64,000 nt of DNA from Nocardioides sp. Root190 (GTDB lineage Bacteria > Actinomycetota > Actinomycetes > Propionibacteriales > Nocardioidaceae): assembly GCF_001428565.1 (NCBI RefSeq), contig NZ_LMIA01000009.1:393358-457357 (forward strand). The letters are read 5' to 3'. The translations under genes and the position numbers were made by a program. This document shows, piece after piece, positions 44,171 through 53,121 of this stretch; the first letter of the stretch is position 1, and each line of letters opens with the position of its first letter. The notes below the pieces were generated by a model. The model made no database searches, had not been told where the DNA came from, and worked only from the letters and a program-made list of their open reading frames with translations.

Positions 44171-44652
44171 TCGCAGGCCTCGACGAGGGTGAGGTGCTCC
44201 TTGATCAGTGGAGCGAGCACGGCCATCGCGGCCGGACCGGCGTTGGGGCGGTAGCGCGCGGGGACCGTCACCTCGATCCGGGGCCGGTAGCCGGCGGCGG
44301 TGATGGTGAGGTCGAGGTCCTGGTCGGCGAACTGCTCGTCCGGCGTGAAGTAGCCGACCCCGTTGGCCGTCTCGCACGACGCCGTCAGGTCGAAGCCCTC
44401 GGGTTCGGGGACGCCGCAGCGCACGATGATCGCGGGGTCGCCGTACGCCGCTGCCGGGGCGTCGCTCGGCTCGACGCCGTCGCGCTCCTGCTCGGCAAGA
44501 CTGCTCGGCAGGGCAGCCGTGAACGCGTCACAGGCCGCACGGTCGGCGTCCGAGAGGTCGGGGACGTCGACCTCGACCGGTCCGCCGCAGGCGAGCAGGG
44601 CAGGCAGCAGGGTCAGCAGCAGCGCTGTCGCTGCCGCCGTGGACCGCGGCAC
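44167..44652 (-). CDS. DUF3515 lipoprotein
   Basis: A 161-residue predicted lipoprotein with a signal peptide and lipobox LLAC (lipidated Cys22). The mature part shows the DUF3515 pattern: VDVPDLSDADRAACDAF, a GDPAIIVRCGVPEP segment and a C-terminal VLAPLIKEHL. The DUF3515 gene next to ddlA and thiL is a conserved actinobacterial arrangement. Function unknown; the location suggests an envelope role. It follows the small RAM-domain gene by 1 base. Confidence 0.82.
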   Translation of the reverse strand: MPRSTAAATALLLTLLPALLACGGPVEVDVPDLSDADRAACDAFTAALPSSLAEQERDGVEPSDAPAAAYGDPAIIVRCGVPEPEGFDLTASCETANGVGYFTPDEQFADQDLDLTITAAGYRPRIEVTVPARYRPNAGPAAMAVLAPLIKEHLTLVEACD

Positions 44653-44653
44653 G

Positions 44654-44890
44654 TCAGATGTGGACGACCGGGCAGGTGAGGGTCCGGGTGATGCCGTCGA
44701 GGTTCTGCACCTTGGAGACGACCAGCTTGCCCAGCTCGTCGACGTTGCGGGCCTCGGCGCGAACGATCACGTCGTAGGGGCCGGTGACGTCCTCGGCGAG
44801 GGTGACGCCCTTGATGTTGCCGACCTCGCGAGCGACCTCCGCGGCCTTGCCCACGTCGGTCTGGATGAGGATGTACGCCTGAACCACCAT
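44654..44890 (-). CDS. Stand-alone Lrp/AsnC ligand-binding (RAM) domain protein
   Basis: A 78-residue protein made of only the RAM (ACT-like) domain of Lrp regulators: VVQAYILIQTDVGKAAEVAREV, then VTGPYDVIVRAEARNVDELGKLV. It lacks a DNA-binding domain, so it may modulate other Lrp proteins or bind an amino acid. Conserved upstream of DUF3515 in actinobacteria. Confidence 0.83.
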   Translation of the reverse strand: MVVQAYILIQTDVGKAAEVAREVGNIKGVTLAEDVTGPYDVIVRAEARNVDELGKLVVSKVQNLDGITRTLTCPVVHI

Positions 44891-44989
44891 TGGGTCAGCT
44901 CCCGTCGAGGCAGATTTGTTGAACTCCTCAACCTACCGCGATCCACGCCTGAGGAAGAACCGGCGAGGGTGGTCTGGTGGGATGGGCCC

Positions 44990-45964
44990 ATGACTTCGGG
45001 GATCGATCGTGACACCACCCTCGCCGACCTCGGGGAGTTCGGGCTGATCAGCCGGATCACCGAGATCATCGCGGAGCTCGCCCCGGGACAGGACGTCCTG
45101 GTCGGGCCGGGGGACGACGCGGCCGTGCTCCGGGTGCGCAAGGGTCACGTGGTCGTGTCCACGGATGTGATGGTCGAGGGCCGCCACTTCCGCCGTGACT
45201 GGGCCGATGCCGCCGACGTCGGGGCGCGGGCCGCCGCCCAGAACCTCTCGGACATCAACGCCATGGGTGGCCGCGCGCAGTGGCTGACCGTGGGCCTCGC
45301 CGCGCCCGCGGACCTCCCGGCACAGTGGGCGCTCGACTTCACCCGCGGGTTCGCCGAGGAGTGCGCCAAGGTCGGCGCAGGCCTGGTGGGCGGCGACGTG
45401 AGCCGTGCGGACCAGGTGGTCGTGTCGATCACCGCCATGGGTGCCTGCACGGTCTCCCCGGTGCTGCGCTCCGGCGCCGCGCCCGGCGACGTGCTGGCGA
45501 TCTGCGGCCGCCAGGGTTGGGCGGCCGGGGGACTGGCCGTGCTGGGTCGCGGCTTCCGGTCCCCGCGGGTGCTCGTCGAGGCCTACCGGCGCCCCGAACC
45601 TCCGTACGCCGCAGGACCGATCGCCGCCGAGGCCGGTGCGAGCGCGATGGTCGACATCTCCGACGGTCTCCTCGCCGAGGCCGGGCACCTCGCCACCGCC
45701 TCCGGCGTGAGCATCGACGTGACCACGAGCGCCTTCGAGGTGCCAGAGCCGCTGCTCGCCGTCGGTCAGGCGACCGGGGCGGATCCGCTGGAGTTCATCC
45801 TCGGGGGCGGGGACGACCACGCCCTCCTGGCCACGTTCCCGCCCGGTGTGGCGCTGCCGGAGGGCTGGTTGCGGATCGGTTCGGTCGGACCGCTCACCGG
45901 CGAGGCGGTCGTGACCGTCGACGGGGCGTCGTACGACGGGCCCAGGGGCTGGTCCCACTTCTGA
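44990..45964 (+). CDS. thiL: Thiamine-monophosphate kinase
   Basis: A 324-residue kinase forming thiamine pyrophosphate from thiamine monophosphate. Motifs are VGPGDDAAVL (about 39-48), STDVMVEGRHF, NLSDINAMGG, GGDVSRAD, VDISDGLLAE and GGGDDHALLATF. ATG 44990 is the first sensible start. Divergent from the RAM-domain gene, and followed by a terminator shared with rpmB. Confidence 0.92.
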   Translation: MTSGIDRDTTLADLGEFGLISRITEIIAELAPGQDVLVGPGDDAAVLRVRKGHVVVSTDVMVEGRHFRRDWADAADVGARAAAQNLSDINAMGGRAQWLTVGLAAPADLPAQWALDFTRGFAEECAKVGAGLVGGDVSRADQVVVSITAMGACTVSPVLRSGAAPGDVLAICGRQGWAAGGLAVLGRGFRSPRVLVEAYRRPEPPYAAGPIAAEAGASAMVDISDGLLAEAGHLATASGVSIDVTTSAFEVPEPLLAVGQATGADPLEFILGGGDDHALLATFPPGVALPEGWLRIGSVGPLTGEAVVTVDGASYDGPRGWSHF

Positions 45965-45975
45965 TCGGGAAAACG

Positions 45976-46009
45976 CCAGAGGCCGCCACCCGAAGGTGAC
46001 GGCCTCTGG
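45976..46009. terminator. Bidirectional hairpin terminator between thiL and rpmB
   Basis: CCAGAGGCCG-C-CACC pairs with GGTG-A-CGGCCTCTGG around a CGAA loop, one mismatch in a 15-bp stem. It lies between convergent genes; A residues precede it (serving as T residues for the minus-strand transcript). Confidence 0.8.
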
Positions 46010-46028
46010 TGAAGCGGTGGGGCTCAGG

Positions 46029-46214
46029 TCAGCGGGTGACCTTGCCGGCCTTGATGCAGCCGGTGCACACGTTGAGGCGCTTCGGGGTGCCGTTCACCTT
46101 GGCGCGCACGCGCTGGATGTTCGGGTCGAAGCGACGCTTGGTGATCTTGCGCGACCACGGCCGGTTGTTGCCGAAGGTCGGCTTCTTGTCGCAGATGTCG
46201 CACACGGCGGCCAT
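46029..46214 (-). CDS. rpmB: 50S ribosomal protein L28
   Basis: A 61-residue large-subunit protein. MAAVCDICDKKPTFGNN at the start and CTGCIKAGKV at the end supply two Cys-x2-Cys pairs, so this is the zinc-binding form. ATG 46214 is preceded by AGGAG at 8 bases. The zinc form is often replaced by a cysteine-free paralogue under zinc limitation; none is in this window. Confidence 0.95.
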   Translation of the reverse strand: MAAVCDICDKKPTFGNNRPWSRKITKRRFDPNIQRVRAKVNGTPKRLNVCTGCIKAGKVTR

Positions 46215-46330
46215 GGGTAACTCCTGGGAGATCGCGGTCAAAGCACTGTCAATAACAATCTTGCAAGTCAGTCGGCCCGCGCGCGGACGGCGCTTCGGGC
46301 AACCGGACGAGAATAGCCGAGGAACGTGCC

Positions 46331-48085
46331 GTGGCCGAAATCGACGGGCTGCCGGTGCAGGCCACTAGTGTGACCTCGATGGACGAGGGGACGACGCCCG
46401 GCGCGGCGAACGAGGCACGCGCTGCCGGCATCGAGCTCGGCACCGTGGCCCGCTTCGTCGACATCGCGGTCGACGCCCTCGCCCAGGCGCGCGAGGAGAT
46501 CGACGCCCTCAACGTCTACCCCGTGCCCGACGGCGACACCGGTACGAACATGTACCTCACCGTCGTCGCGGCGCGGGATGCGATCCGCGAGGCGCGCGCC
46601 GAGTCCGGTGCGCCGAGCCCGGCCGTCTACGCCGCGCTCGCCCGAGGCGCGCTGCTGGGAGCCCGGGGCAACTCCGGCGTGATCCTCAGCGAGATGCTCG
46701 GCGCGACCGTACGCCGCATCGCTGCCGCGCACCCGCAGGAGAGCAACGCCACGGTGCTCGCCGACGCGCTGTGTCAGGCGTCCGAGGCGAGCTATGCCGC
46801 GGTCGGCGAGCCCGTCGAGGGCACCATGCTGACGGTCCTGCGGGCGGCGGCGGAGGCCGCGGTCGAGCGCGCGGCCCGGCCGGGCGCCCGCAGCAGCGAG
46901 GTCCTCACGGTGGCCGCTGCCGCGGCCAGGGAGGCCCTCGGGCGCACGCCCGAACAGCTCGAGGTCCTGGCCCAGGCCGGCGTCGTCGACGCCGGGGGCC
47001 GCGGGCTGTCGGTGATCCTGGACGCCGCCGAGACCGTGCTGACGGGGCGGCGGCCGATGCCGGTGACCTCCCCGCTCGGCCGTCATGCCATCCCGGTCCC
47101 GCACCTGGTCGCTGCCGGGGACGACCTCAGCGAGGACGGTCCTGCCTACGAGGTGATGTACCTCCTCGACGGAGGCGACGAGGAGGCCGCCGCGCTGCGC
47201 GTGCGACTCGGCGAGCTCGGTGACTCGGTCGTCGTGGTCGGCGGTGACCGGCTCTGGAACGTGCACGTGCACACCGACGACGTTGGTGCGGCGATCGAGG
47301 CCGGCCTGGAGGCGGGCCGCCCGCACCGGATCCGGGTGACCCACTTCGCCGAGCAGATCGCGCTCAAGGAGGCCGAGTCGGCCCTGCCCGTCGCCGCGAG
47401 CCTGCCCGCCCTGGCGGGACGCAGTGTCGTCGCCGTCGCGGCGGGTCCCGGTCTGGCCGCCCTCTTCGAGGAGGCCGGCGCCGTCGTGGTCACCGGCGGC
47501 GCGGGCAAGCGGCCCTCGACGGGGGAGCTGCTCGCCTCGATCACCGCCTGCGGAGCGCGCGAGGTCGTCGTGCTGCCCAACGACGAACCGACCGTACGGG
47601 CCGCACTCGCCGCCGCCAGCACCGCCGAGGCCGACCACGGCACCCGCGGCCTGCGGGTCGCGGTGATCCCGACCCATGCGCAGGTCCAGGGACTCGCCGC
47701 GCTCGCGGTGCACGAGCCGGGTCGCACCTTCGACCAGGACGTCACCGAGATGACCGCCACCGCGCGCCACGTGCGCCACGGCGCCGTGACGATCGCCGCA
47801 CGCCAGGCGATGACCATGGCGGGGCCGTGCGAGCCCGGCGACGCGCTCGGGGTCATCGCCGGCGACTTCGCGGTGGTCGGCGCCGAGCTGGGCTCGGTGG
47901 CACTCGTGGTGCTCGACCGGCTGCTGGCGGCAGGTGGCGAGCTGGTCACCCTGGTGAGCGGCACGGAGGTCGGCGACCTCGCCGACCGCGCCACCGCGTG
48001 GGTCGAGGAGTTCCACCCCCATGTCGACGTCGTGGTGTACGACGGTGGCCAGGAGCGGTACCCGCTCCTCATGTCGGTCGAGTAG
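46331..48085 (+). CDS. DAK2-domain protein, FakA/YloV-like
   Basis: A 584-residue protein. The N-terminal DhaL/DAK2 domain (about 35-225) has NVYPVPDGDTGTNMYLT with the Mg-binding Asp residues and GARGNSGVILSEML. A middle domain contains WNVHVHTDDVGAAIE, and the C-terminal DegV-like part ends YDGGQERYPLLMSVE. In firmicutes such proteins (FakA) phosphorylate fatty acids bound to FakB; the same is inferred here. GTG 46331 is used; ATG 46379 is an alternative. Located upstream of recG as in other actinobacteria. Confidence 0.86.
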   Translation: MAEIDGLPVQATSVTSMDEGTTPGAANEARAAGIELGTVARFVDIAVDALAQAREEIDALNVYPVPDGDTGTNMYLTVVAARDAIREARAESGAPSPAVYAALARGALLGARGNSGVILSEMLGATVRRIAAAHPQESNATVLADALCQASEASYAAVGEPVEGTMLTVLRAAAEAAVERAARPGARSSEVLTVAAAAAREALGRTPEQLEVLAQAGVVDAGGRGLSVILDAAETVLTGRRPMPVTSPLGRHAIPVPHLVAAGDDLSEDGPAYEVMYLLDGGDEEAAALRVRLGELGDSVVVVGGDRLWNVHVHTDDVGAAIEAGLEAGRPHRIRVTHFAEQIALKEAESALPVAASLPALAGRSVVAVAAGPGLAALFEEAGAVVVTGGAGKRPSTGELLASITACGAREVVVLPNDEPTVRAALAAASTAEADHGTRGLRVAVIPTHAQVQGLAALAVHEPGRTFDQDVTEMTATARHVRHGAVTIAARQAMTMAGPCEPGDALGVIAGDFAVVGAELGSVALVVLDRLLAAGGELVTLVSGTEVGDLADRATAWVEEFHPHVDVVVYDGGQERYPLLMSVE

Positions 48086-48124
48086 ACCAACACCAGACCA
48101 TTGACCCGGAAGGGCGAACCACCG

Positions 48125-50374
48125 GTGGCGATCACCTTCGACTCACCCCTCACGACCGTGCTGGGCGCGGCGACCCCTGCCCAGCGCAAGAAGTTCGAGG
48201 ACGGCCTCGGCCTGCGCACGGTCGGGGACCTGCTGCACCACTTCCCGCGGCGCTACCTCGAGACCGGTTCGCTGACCCGCGTCGGCGACCTGCGCATCGG
48301 TCAGCTCCTCTGCGTGGTCGGCGAGATCAGCGAGTGCCAGACGCTCCGCTACAACGACCGGCGGACCGGCCGGCCGGCGTACCGCGTCGAGGCGACCCTG
48401 CGCACCGGCGGCCCGAGCCTGCGGATGACCTTCTTCGCCAAGAACCAGCACACGGCCGACTGGCACGCGAGCCGCGTGGCGCTGGGCAACCGTGGGGTCT
48501 TCCTGGGCAAGGCGGACCGGTTCCGCGACCAGTGGCAGCTGGTCAACCCGCAGCTCAGCATCTTCGGGATGAGTGACGACGACGAGGACAGCGCCGTCCA
48601 GGAGGTGCTCGAGTTCGGCACCCTCTACCCGATCTATCCCCTCACCAAGGGCATCCAGACCTGGGACGTCGCCAGGGCGGTGAAGTTCGCGCGGTCGGTC
48701 GTGGAGGGCGTGCCCGAGGTGCTGCCGGCCACCGTCCGCGACGAGTACGACGTCGCCGCGATCGACGACGCCTACCAGTGGGTCCACCGGCCCGAGGACC
48801 GCGACCAGGTCGAGCGGGCACACCACCGCTTCCGCTTCGAGGAGGCGCTGGTCACCCAGCTGGTGCTGGGCCGCCGCCGTCGGGCGACCCGGTCGCTCGG
48901 CGCCACCGTGCGCGACGGCGGGGACGGCGCGATCCTGGCGGCCTTCGACGAGCGGTTGCCCTACACGCTCACGGCCGGGCAGGACAGCGTCGGACGCGAG
49001 ATCGACCACGACCTCGCCCAGGGACACCCGATGAACCGGTTGCTGCAGGGCGAGGTCGGCTCGGGCAAGACGCTCGTCGCCCTGCGGGCGATGCTGCGGG
49101 TGGTCGACTCCGGTGGCCAGGCTGCGCTCCTGGCGCCGACCGAGGTGCTCGCCCAGCAGCACCACCGCTCGATCGTGACCCTGCTCGGCGAGCTCGCAGA
49201 CGGCGGCACCCTCTTCGGATCGGGGCCCGGCACGCGTGTCGAGCTCCTCACCGGCTCGATGACCAAGACGCAGCGCACCGGCCCGCTCTCGCGGATCGCG
49301 ACCGGCGATGCGGGCATCGTGATCGGCACCCACGCCCTCCTGCAGGACCAGGTGAGCTTCTTCGACCTCGGCCTGGTGGTCGTCGACGAGCAGCACCGGT
49401 TCGGTGTCGAGCAGCGCGCGGCACTCACCGACAAGGCGACCGCACCCCCGCACCTGCTGGTGATGACGGCGACACCGATCCCGCGGACCGTCGCGATGAC
49501 CGTCTTCGGCGACCTGGAGACCTCCACGCTGAGCGAGCTGCCGGCCGGGCGCGCGCCGATCCAGTCCAACGTCGTGCCCCTCGCCGAGCAGCCCACCTGG
49601 CTCGACCGGGTCTGGGCCCGGGCGCGCGAGGAGGTCGACAAGGGCCACCAGGTCTATGTCGTGTGCCCGCGCATCGCCGGTGACGAGCACGAGGCGGGTC
49701 AGGTGGACGTCGTCGACCTGCCCGGCGAGGACGACGAGACCCCGCCCGCGGTCCCGGCCGGGGGAGCGGCGGCGGTCGAGGAGGTCGTCGAGCGGCTCGG
49801 CAGCGGTGCGTTGGCGGGCCTGCGCATCGGCCGGCTCCACGGCCGGCTCCCTGCCGACGAGAAGGACGCCACGATGCGCGCCTTCGCCGACGGCGCGCTC
49901 GACGTCCTGGTGTCGACCACCGTGATCGAGGTGGGCGTCGACGTGGCCAACGCCACCGCGATGGTCATCCTCGACGCCGACCGGTTCGGGATCTCCCAGC
50001 TCCACCAGCTGCGTGGTCGCGTCGGTCGGGGCGGGTTGCCCGGGCTGTGCCTGCTCGTGACCCGCACCGAGGCGGAGACGCCGGCGCGCGAGCGCCTGGA
50101 CGCGGTCGCCTCCACCACCGACGGCTTCCTGCTCAGTCGCATCGACCTCGAGCAGCGCAGGGAGGGCGACGTGCTCGGGGCCTCCCAGGCCGGTCGGCGC
50201 TCGAGCCTGGAGAATCTCCGTGTGCTGCGCGACGAGGACACCATCGTCGCCGCCCGCGAAGCCGCCGAGACGCTGCTCGACGACGGGACGGACCTCGCCC
50301 ACGTGCCGGGGCTCGCCGTCGCCGTACGCGATCTCGAGCAGTCGCAGCAGGCCGATTTCGTGGACAAGTCATGA
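48125..50374 (+). CDS. recG: ATP-dependent DNA helicase RecG
   Basis: A 749-residue helicase that remodels stalled forks and Holliday junctions. The N-terminal wedge region contains GLRTVGDLLHHFPRRY. The helicase has Walker A GEVGSGKTLVAL, DEQHRFGVEQR, TATPIPRT, and the C-terminal STTVIEVGVDV and QLRGRVGRG motifs. GTG 48125 follows a GGAAGG; a TTG lies 24 bases upstream in frame. First of a recG-rsmD-coaD run. Confidence 0.94.
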   Translation: MAITFDSPLTTVLGAATPAQRKKFEDGLGLRTVGDLLHHFPRRYLETGSLTRVGDLRIGQLLCVVGEISECQTLRYNDRRTGRPAYRVEATLRTGGPSLRMTFFAKNQHTADWHASRVALGNRGVFLGKADRFRDQWQLVNPQLSIFGMSDDDEDSAVQEVLEFGTLYPIYPLTKGIQTWDVARAVKFARSVVEGVPEVLPATVRDEYDVAAIDDAYQWVHRPEDRDQVERAHHRFRFEEALVTQLVLGRRRRATRSLGATVRDGGDGAILAAFDERLPYTLTAGQDSVGREIDHDLAQGHPMNRLLQGEVGSGKTLVALRAMLRVVDSGGQAALLAPTEVLAQQHHRSIVTLLGELADGGTLFGSGPGTRVELLTGSMTKTQRTGPLSRIATGDAGIVIGTHALLQDQVSFFDLGLVVVDEQHRFGVEQRAALTDKATAPPHLLVMTATPIPRTVAMTVFGDLETSTLSELPAGRAPIQSNVVPLAEQPTWLDRVWARAREEVDKGHQVYVVCPRIAGDEHEAGQVDVVDLPGEDDETPPAVPAGGAAAVEEVVERLGSGALAGLRIGRLHGRLPADEKDATMRAFADGALDVLVSTTVIEVGVDVANATAMVILDADRFGISQLHQLRGRVGRGGLPGLCLLVTRTEAETPARERLDAVASTTDGFLLSRIDLEQRREGDVLGASQAGRRSSLENLRVLRDEDTIVAAREAAETLLDDGTDLAHVPGLAVAVRDLEQSQQADFVDKS

Positions 50375-50384
50375 GGAGGACGGC

Positions 50385-50990
50385 GTGACGCGCATCATCG
50401 CCGGGCGGGCTGGCGGACGACGGCTCCAGACGCCGCCGGGGGACGCGACCCGACCCACCAGCGACCGGGTCCGCGAGGCCCTGTTCTCGGTGCTCGAGGC
50501 CCGCGTTGGCTCCTTGCAGGACCTGCGGTTCCTCGACCTGTACGCCGGCTCCGGCGCGATCGGGCTCGAAGGCTGGTCACGTGGTGCCGCTGGCGTGACG
50601 TTCGTGGAGTCCGACCGGCGCACGGCCGAGCTGATCCGGGCCAACGCCGGCACCATCGGCTGCGACGTGGCCGAGGTGGTGGCCCGGTCGGTCCAGACAG
50701 TTCTCGAGACGGGGCCGGCGGCGCCGTACGACCTGGTCTTCTCCGACCCGCCCTACCCGCTCGAGGACGACGTGCTCACCGCGGACCTCGCGGCCCTCGT
50801 CGCCCACGGCTGGCTCGCCGAGGAGGCGGTGGTCGTCGTGGAGCGGTCGCGCCGCAGCCCGGAACCCACGTGGCCCGAGGGGCTCGAGCCGCTGGCCGGC
50901 AAGCGGCGACTCAAGAAGTACGGCGAGACGCACCTGTGGCTCGCGGAGTTTGCCGGTCCGGACGAGGCGACCGATAGCCTCGCCCCATGA
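50385..50990 (+). CDS. rsmD: 16S rRNA (guanine966-N2)-methyltransferase
   Basis: A 201-residue SAM-dependent methyltransferase. RIIAGRAGGRRLQTPPGDATRPTSDRVREALF begins it; LDLYAGSGAIGLEGWSRGA binds SAM; the catalytic DPPY is present in FSDPPYPLE. GTG 50385 has AGGAGG just upstream. Overlaps coaD by 4 bases, a pairing conserved in many bacteria. Confidence 0.93.
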   Translation: MTRIIAGRAGGRRLQTPPGDATRPTSDRVREALFSVLEARVGSLQDLRFLDLYAGSGAIGLEGWSRGAAGVTFVESDRRTAELIRANAGTIGCDVAEVVARSVQTVLETGPAAPYDLVFSDPPYPLEDDVLTADLAALVAHGWLAEEAVVVVERSRRSPEPTWPEGLEPLAGKRRLKKYGETHLWLAEFAGPDEATDSLAP

Positions 50991-51478
50991 CCCGTGCGGT
51001 GTGTCCCGGCTCCTTCGACCCGGTGACGAACGGCCACGTCGACATCTTCCGGCGCTCGGCTGCGCTCTTCGACGAGCTCGTCGTCGCCACGGGCACCAAC
51101 ATCTCCAAGTCGCGGCTCTTCGATCCCGAGGAGCGGCTCGAGATGCTCCGCGAGTCGTGCGCGGACCTCCCGAACGTCACGGTGATGGGCTTCACCGGCC
51201 TGATCGTCGACTTCTGTCGCGAGATCGACGCCCAGGCCATCGTCAAGGGCCTGCGCGGGGGCAACGACTACGAGTACGAGCTCCCGATGGCGCAGATGAA
51301 CGCCCACCTCACCGGGGTGGAGACGGTGTTCGTCCCGACCACGGCCAGCCTCGGCTACGTCTCCTCGAGCCTGGTCAAGGAGGTCGCCACGCTGGGTGGC
51401 GACATCTCCGGTCTGGTGCCGCCCGCCGTGGAGGCCCGGCTGGCCGCTCGGCTCGCCGAGAGGGCGGCTGCACAGTGA
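50987..51478 (+). CDS. coaD: Phosphopantetheine adenylyltransferase
   Basis: A 163-residue nucleotidyltransferase of coenzyme A synthesis. PGSFDPVTNGHVDIF (6-20) holds the T/HxGH motif (NGH). KGLRGGNDYEYELPMAQMN and FVPTTASLGYVSSSLVKEVA are further family signatures. Start coupled to the rsmD stop. Confidence 0.95.
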   Translation: MTRAVCPGSFDPVTNGHVDIFRRSAALFDELVVATGTNISKSRLFDPEERLEMLRESCADLPNVTVMGFTGLIVDFCREIDAQAIVKGLRGGNDYEYELPMAQMNAHLTGVETVFVPTTASLGYVSSSLVKEVATLGGDISGLVPPAVEARLAARLAERAAAQ

Positions 51479-51497
51479 CCCGGCTCCGGCTCGGATT

Positions 51498-51525
51498 TTG
51501 TCCGCCTCCTTCCCCCCACTACGAT
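51498..51525 (+). promoter_or_regulatory. Promoter of the DUF177-rpmF-rnc operon
   Basis: TTGTCC (51498-51503), 16 bases, TACGAT (51520-51525). Transcription would start near 51532, a few bases before GTG 51540. Confidence 0.55.
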
Positions 51526-51539
51526 CGGTGTGTTCTGTT

Positions 51540-52130
51540 GTGCCCGGACCTGGAAGTGATCATCTGAACGGCCTGGACCCGAGAGCGCCGCTCGTGCTCG
51601 ATACTCGCGAGCTCGGCCGCCGCCCGGGGTCCCAGCGTCAGGTGTCGTTGACAGTGCCGGCCCCGGCAGATCTGGGCATCGAAGTCCTCTCCGTCCCCGA
51701 GGGCGCGCCGGTCGAGCTTGACCTGCGCCTGGAGGCGGTCATGGAAGGCGTGCTCATCACCGGTTCGGCTGCGGCCACGCTGGAGGGTGAGTGCGTACGG
51801 TGCCTGGAACCGATCCGCGACGAGTTCGAGGTGAGGTTCCAGGAGCTGTTCGTCTACGACGACATCCGGGACTCGGCGGAAGCCGAGGAGGACGACGAGG
51901 TCAGCATGCTCGAGGACGACCTGGTCGACCTGGAGCCCCTGCTGCGGGATGCGGTGGTGCTCGCGCTACCGTTCCAGCCCTTGTGCCAGGACGACTGTCC
52001 CGGGTTGTGCTCCGAGTGTGGAGTGCGACTGCTGGAGCAGCCGGACCACGTGCACGAGGAGGCGATCGATCCTCGCTGGAAGGCGTTGACCACGCTGACC
52101 GACGAAGCCCAGCACGACCCCACAGACTGA
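51540..52130 (+). CDS. DUF177 (YceD-like) protein
   Basis: A 196-residue protein of the DUF177 family, always found before rpmF. Features are a beta-rich N-terminal half, [24 protein letters not shown], an acidic stretch ([15 protein letters not shown]), and the C-terminal [16 protein letters not shown] cysteine cluster. It is linked to 23S rRNA or 50S accumulation in plants and bacteria. GTG 51540 fits the promoter just upstream. Confidence 0.85.
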   Translation: MPGPGSDHLNGLDPRAPLVLDTRELGRRPGSQRQVSLTVPAPADLGIEVLSVPEGAPVELDLRLEAVMEGVLITGSAAATLEGECVRCLEPIRDEFEVRFQELFVYDDIRDSAEAEEDDEVSMLEDDLVDLEPLLRDAVVLALPFQPLCQDDCPGLCSECGVRLLEQPDHVHEEAIDPRWKALTTLTDEAQHDPTD

Positions 52131-52171
52131 CGACGCGCTCGACCTGAGCGCAACGAACCAAGGAGAAGACA

Positions 52172-52357
52172 GTGGCTGTTCCGAAGCGGAAGATGTCGCG
52201 CAGCAACACGCGTCACCGTCGCTCGCAGTGGAAGGCTGTCGCCCCGGTGCTGGCCACCTGCGCCAACCCGGCCTGCGGTGCCAAGCACCTCCCGCACCGT
52301 GCCTGCGGCACCTGCGGCCAGTACGGCGCCCGCGCCGCCCGCCGCCAGGTCCTCTGA
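52172..52357 (+). CDS. rpmF: 50S ribosomal protein L32
   Basis: A 61-residue protein: [21 protein letters not shown], then two Cys pairs (CANPACG and CGTCG) forming the zinc-ribbon type. AGGAGA precedes the ATG. Its stop TGA (52355-52357) overlaps the apparent CTG start of rnc. Confidence 0.95.
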   Translation: MAVPKRKMSRSNTRHRRSQWKAVAPVLATCANPACGAKHLPHRACGTCGQYGARAARRQVL

Positions 52358-53109
52358 GGCCTTCGCCCATCACCATCGACGACGGCAGCTACGCCGGACT
52401 GCGTCGAGCGCTCGGGGATCCCATCCTGGACCCCGGGCTGCTCGACCGCGCCCTGACGCACCGGTCCTACGCGTACGAGAACGGTGGTCTCCCGACCAAC
52501 GAGCGCCTGGAGTTCCTGGGCGACTCGGTGCTCGGGGTCGTCGTCACCGAGACGCTGTACCTGACCCACCCCGATCTCTCCGAGGGTCGCCTCGCCAAGC
52601 TGCGTGCCGCGGTCGTCAATGCCCGCGCCCTGGCGGTCGTCGCCCGTGAGATCGGCCTCGGCGAGCACATCAAGCTCGGCCGCGGCGAAGAGGCCACCGG
52701 TGGTCGCGATAAGGCATCGATCCTGTCCGACACCGTCGAGGCCGTCATCGGCGCGATCCACCTCAGCGGTGGCGGCATCACGACCTCGTCCGAGGTCGTG
52801 CACCGTCTCTTCGACCCGCTCATCGTGGCCGCGTCGGCGCTCGGCGCCGGTCTCGACTGGAAGACCTCCCTGCAGGAGCTCGCCGCGGACCAGAGCCTCG
52901 GTGTGCCCGAGTACGTCCTGGCCGACGAGGGCCCGGACCACATGAAGACCTTCACCGCCCAGGTGCGCGTCGGCGAGAAGCTCTACGGCAACGGCCGGGG
53001 TCGCTCCAAGAAGGAAGCCGAGCAGGGCGCTGCCGAGACGGCGTACGGCGAGATCGCCACCGCGCTCGGCCTCGACTCGCACGGCCGCCCGCTCGTCGCC
53101 GGCAGCTGA
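52354..53109 (+). CDS. rnc: Ribonuclease III (apparent CTG start)
   Basis: A double-strand RNase of about 251 residues. The catalytic signature is [13 protein letters not shown] with a second acidic site in [10 protein letters not shown]; the C-terminal dsRNA-binding domain runs from [12 protein letters not shown] to the end. No in-frame ATG, GTG or TTG lies between the middle of rpmF (GTG 52228) and the conserved N-terminal coding region. The likely start is CTG 52354, overlapping the rpmF stop as CTGA; ATC 52366 or 52372 are less likely. mutM follows. Confidence 0.88.
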   Translation: MRPSPITIDDGSYAGLRRALGDPILDPGLLDRALTHRSYAYENGGLPTNERLEFLGDSVLGVVVTETLYLTHPDLSEGRLAKLRAAVVNARALAVVAREIGLGEHIKLGRGEEATGGRDKASILSDTVEAVIGAIHLSGGGITTSSEVVHRLFDPLIVAASALGAGLDWKTSLQELAADQSLGVPEYVLADEGPDHMKTFTAQVRVGEKLYGNGRGRSKKEAEQGAAETAYGEIATALGLDSHGRPLVAGS

Positions 53110-53121
53110 CCCGGACCGCCG

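Noticed and set aside
46215..46330. Riboswitch or leader structure between rpmB and the DAK2 gene
   Set aside because: No conserved riboswitch core or strong stem could be identified; it is an ordinary divergent promoter region as far as can be seen.
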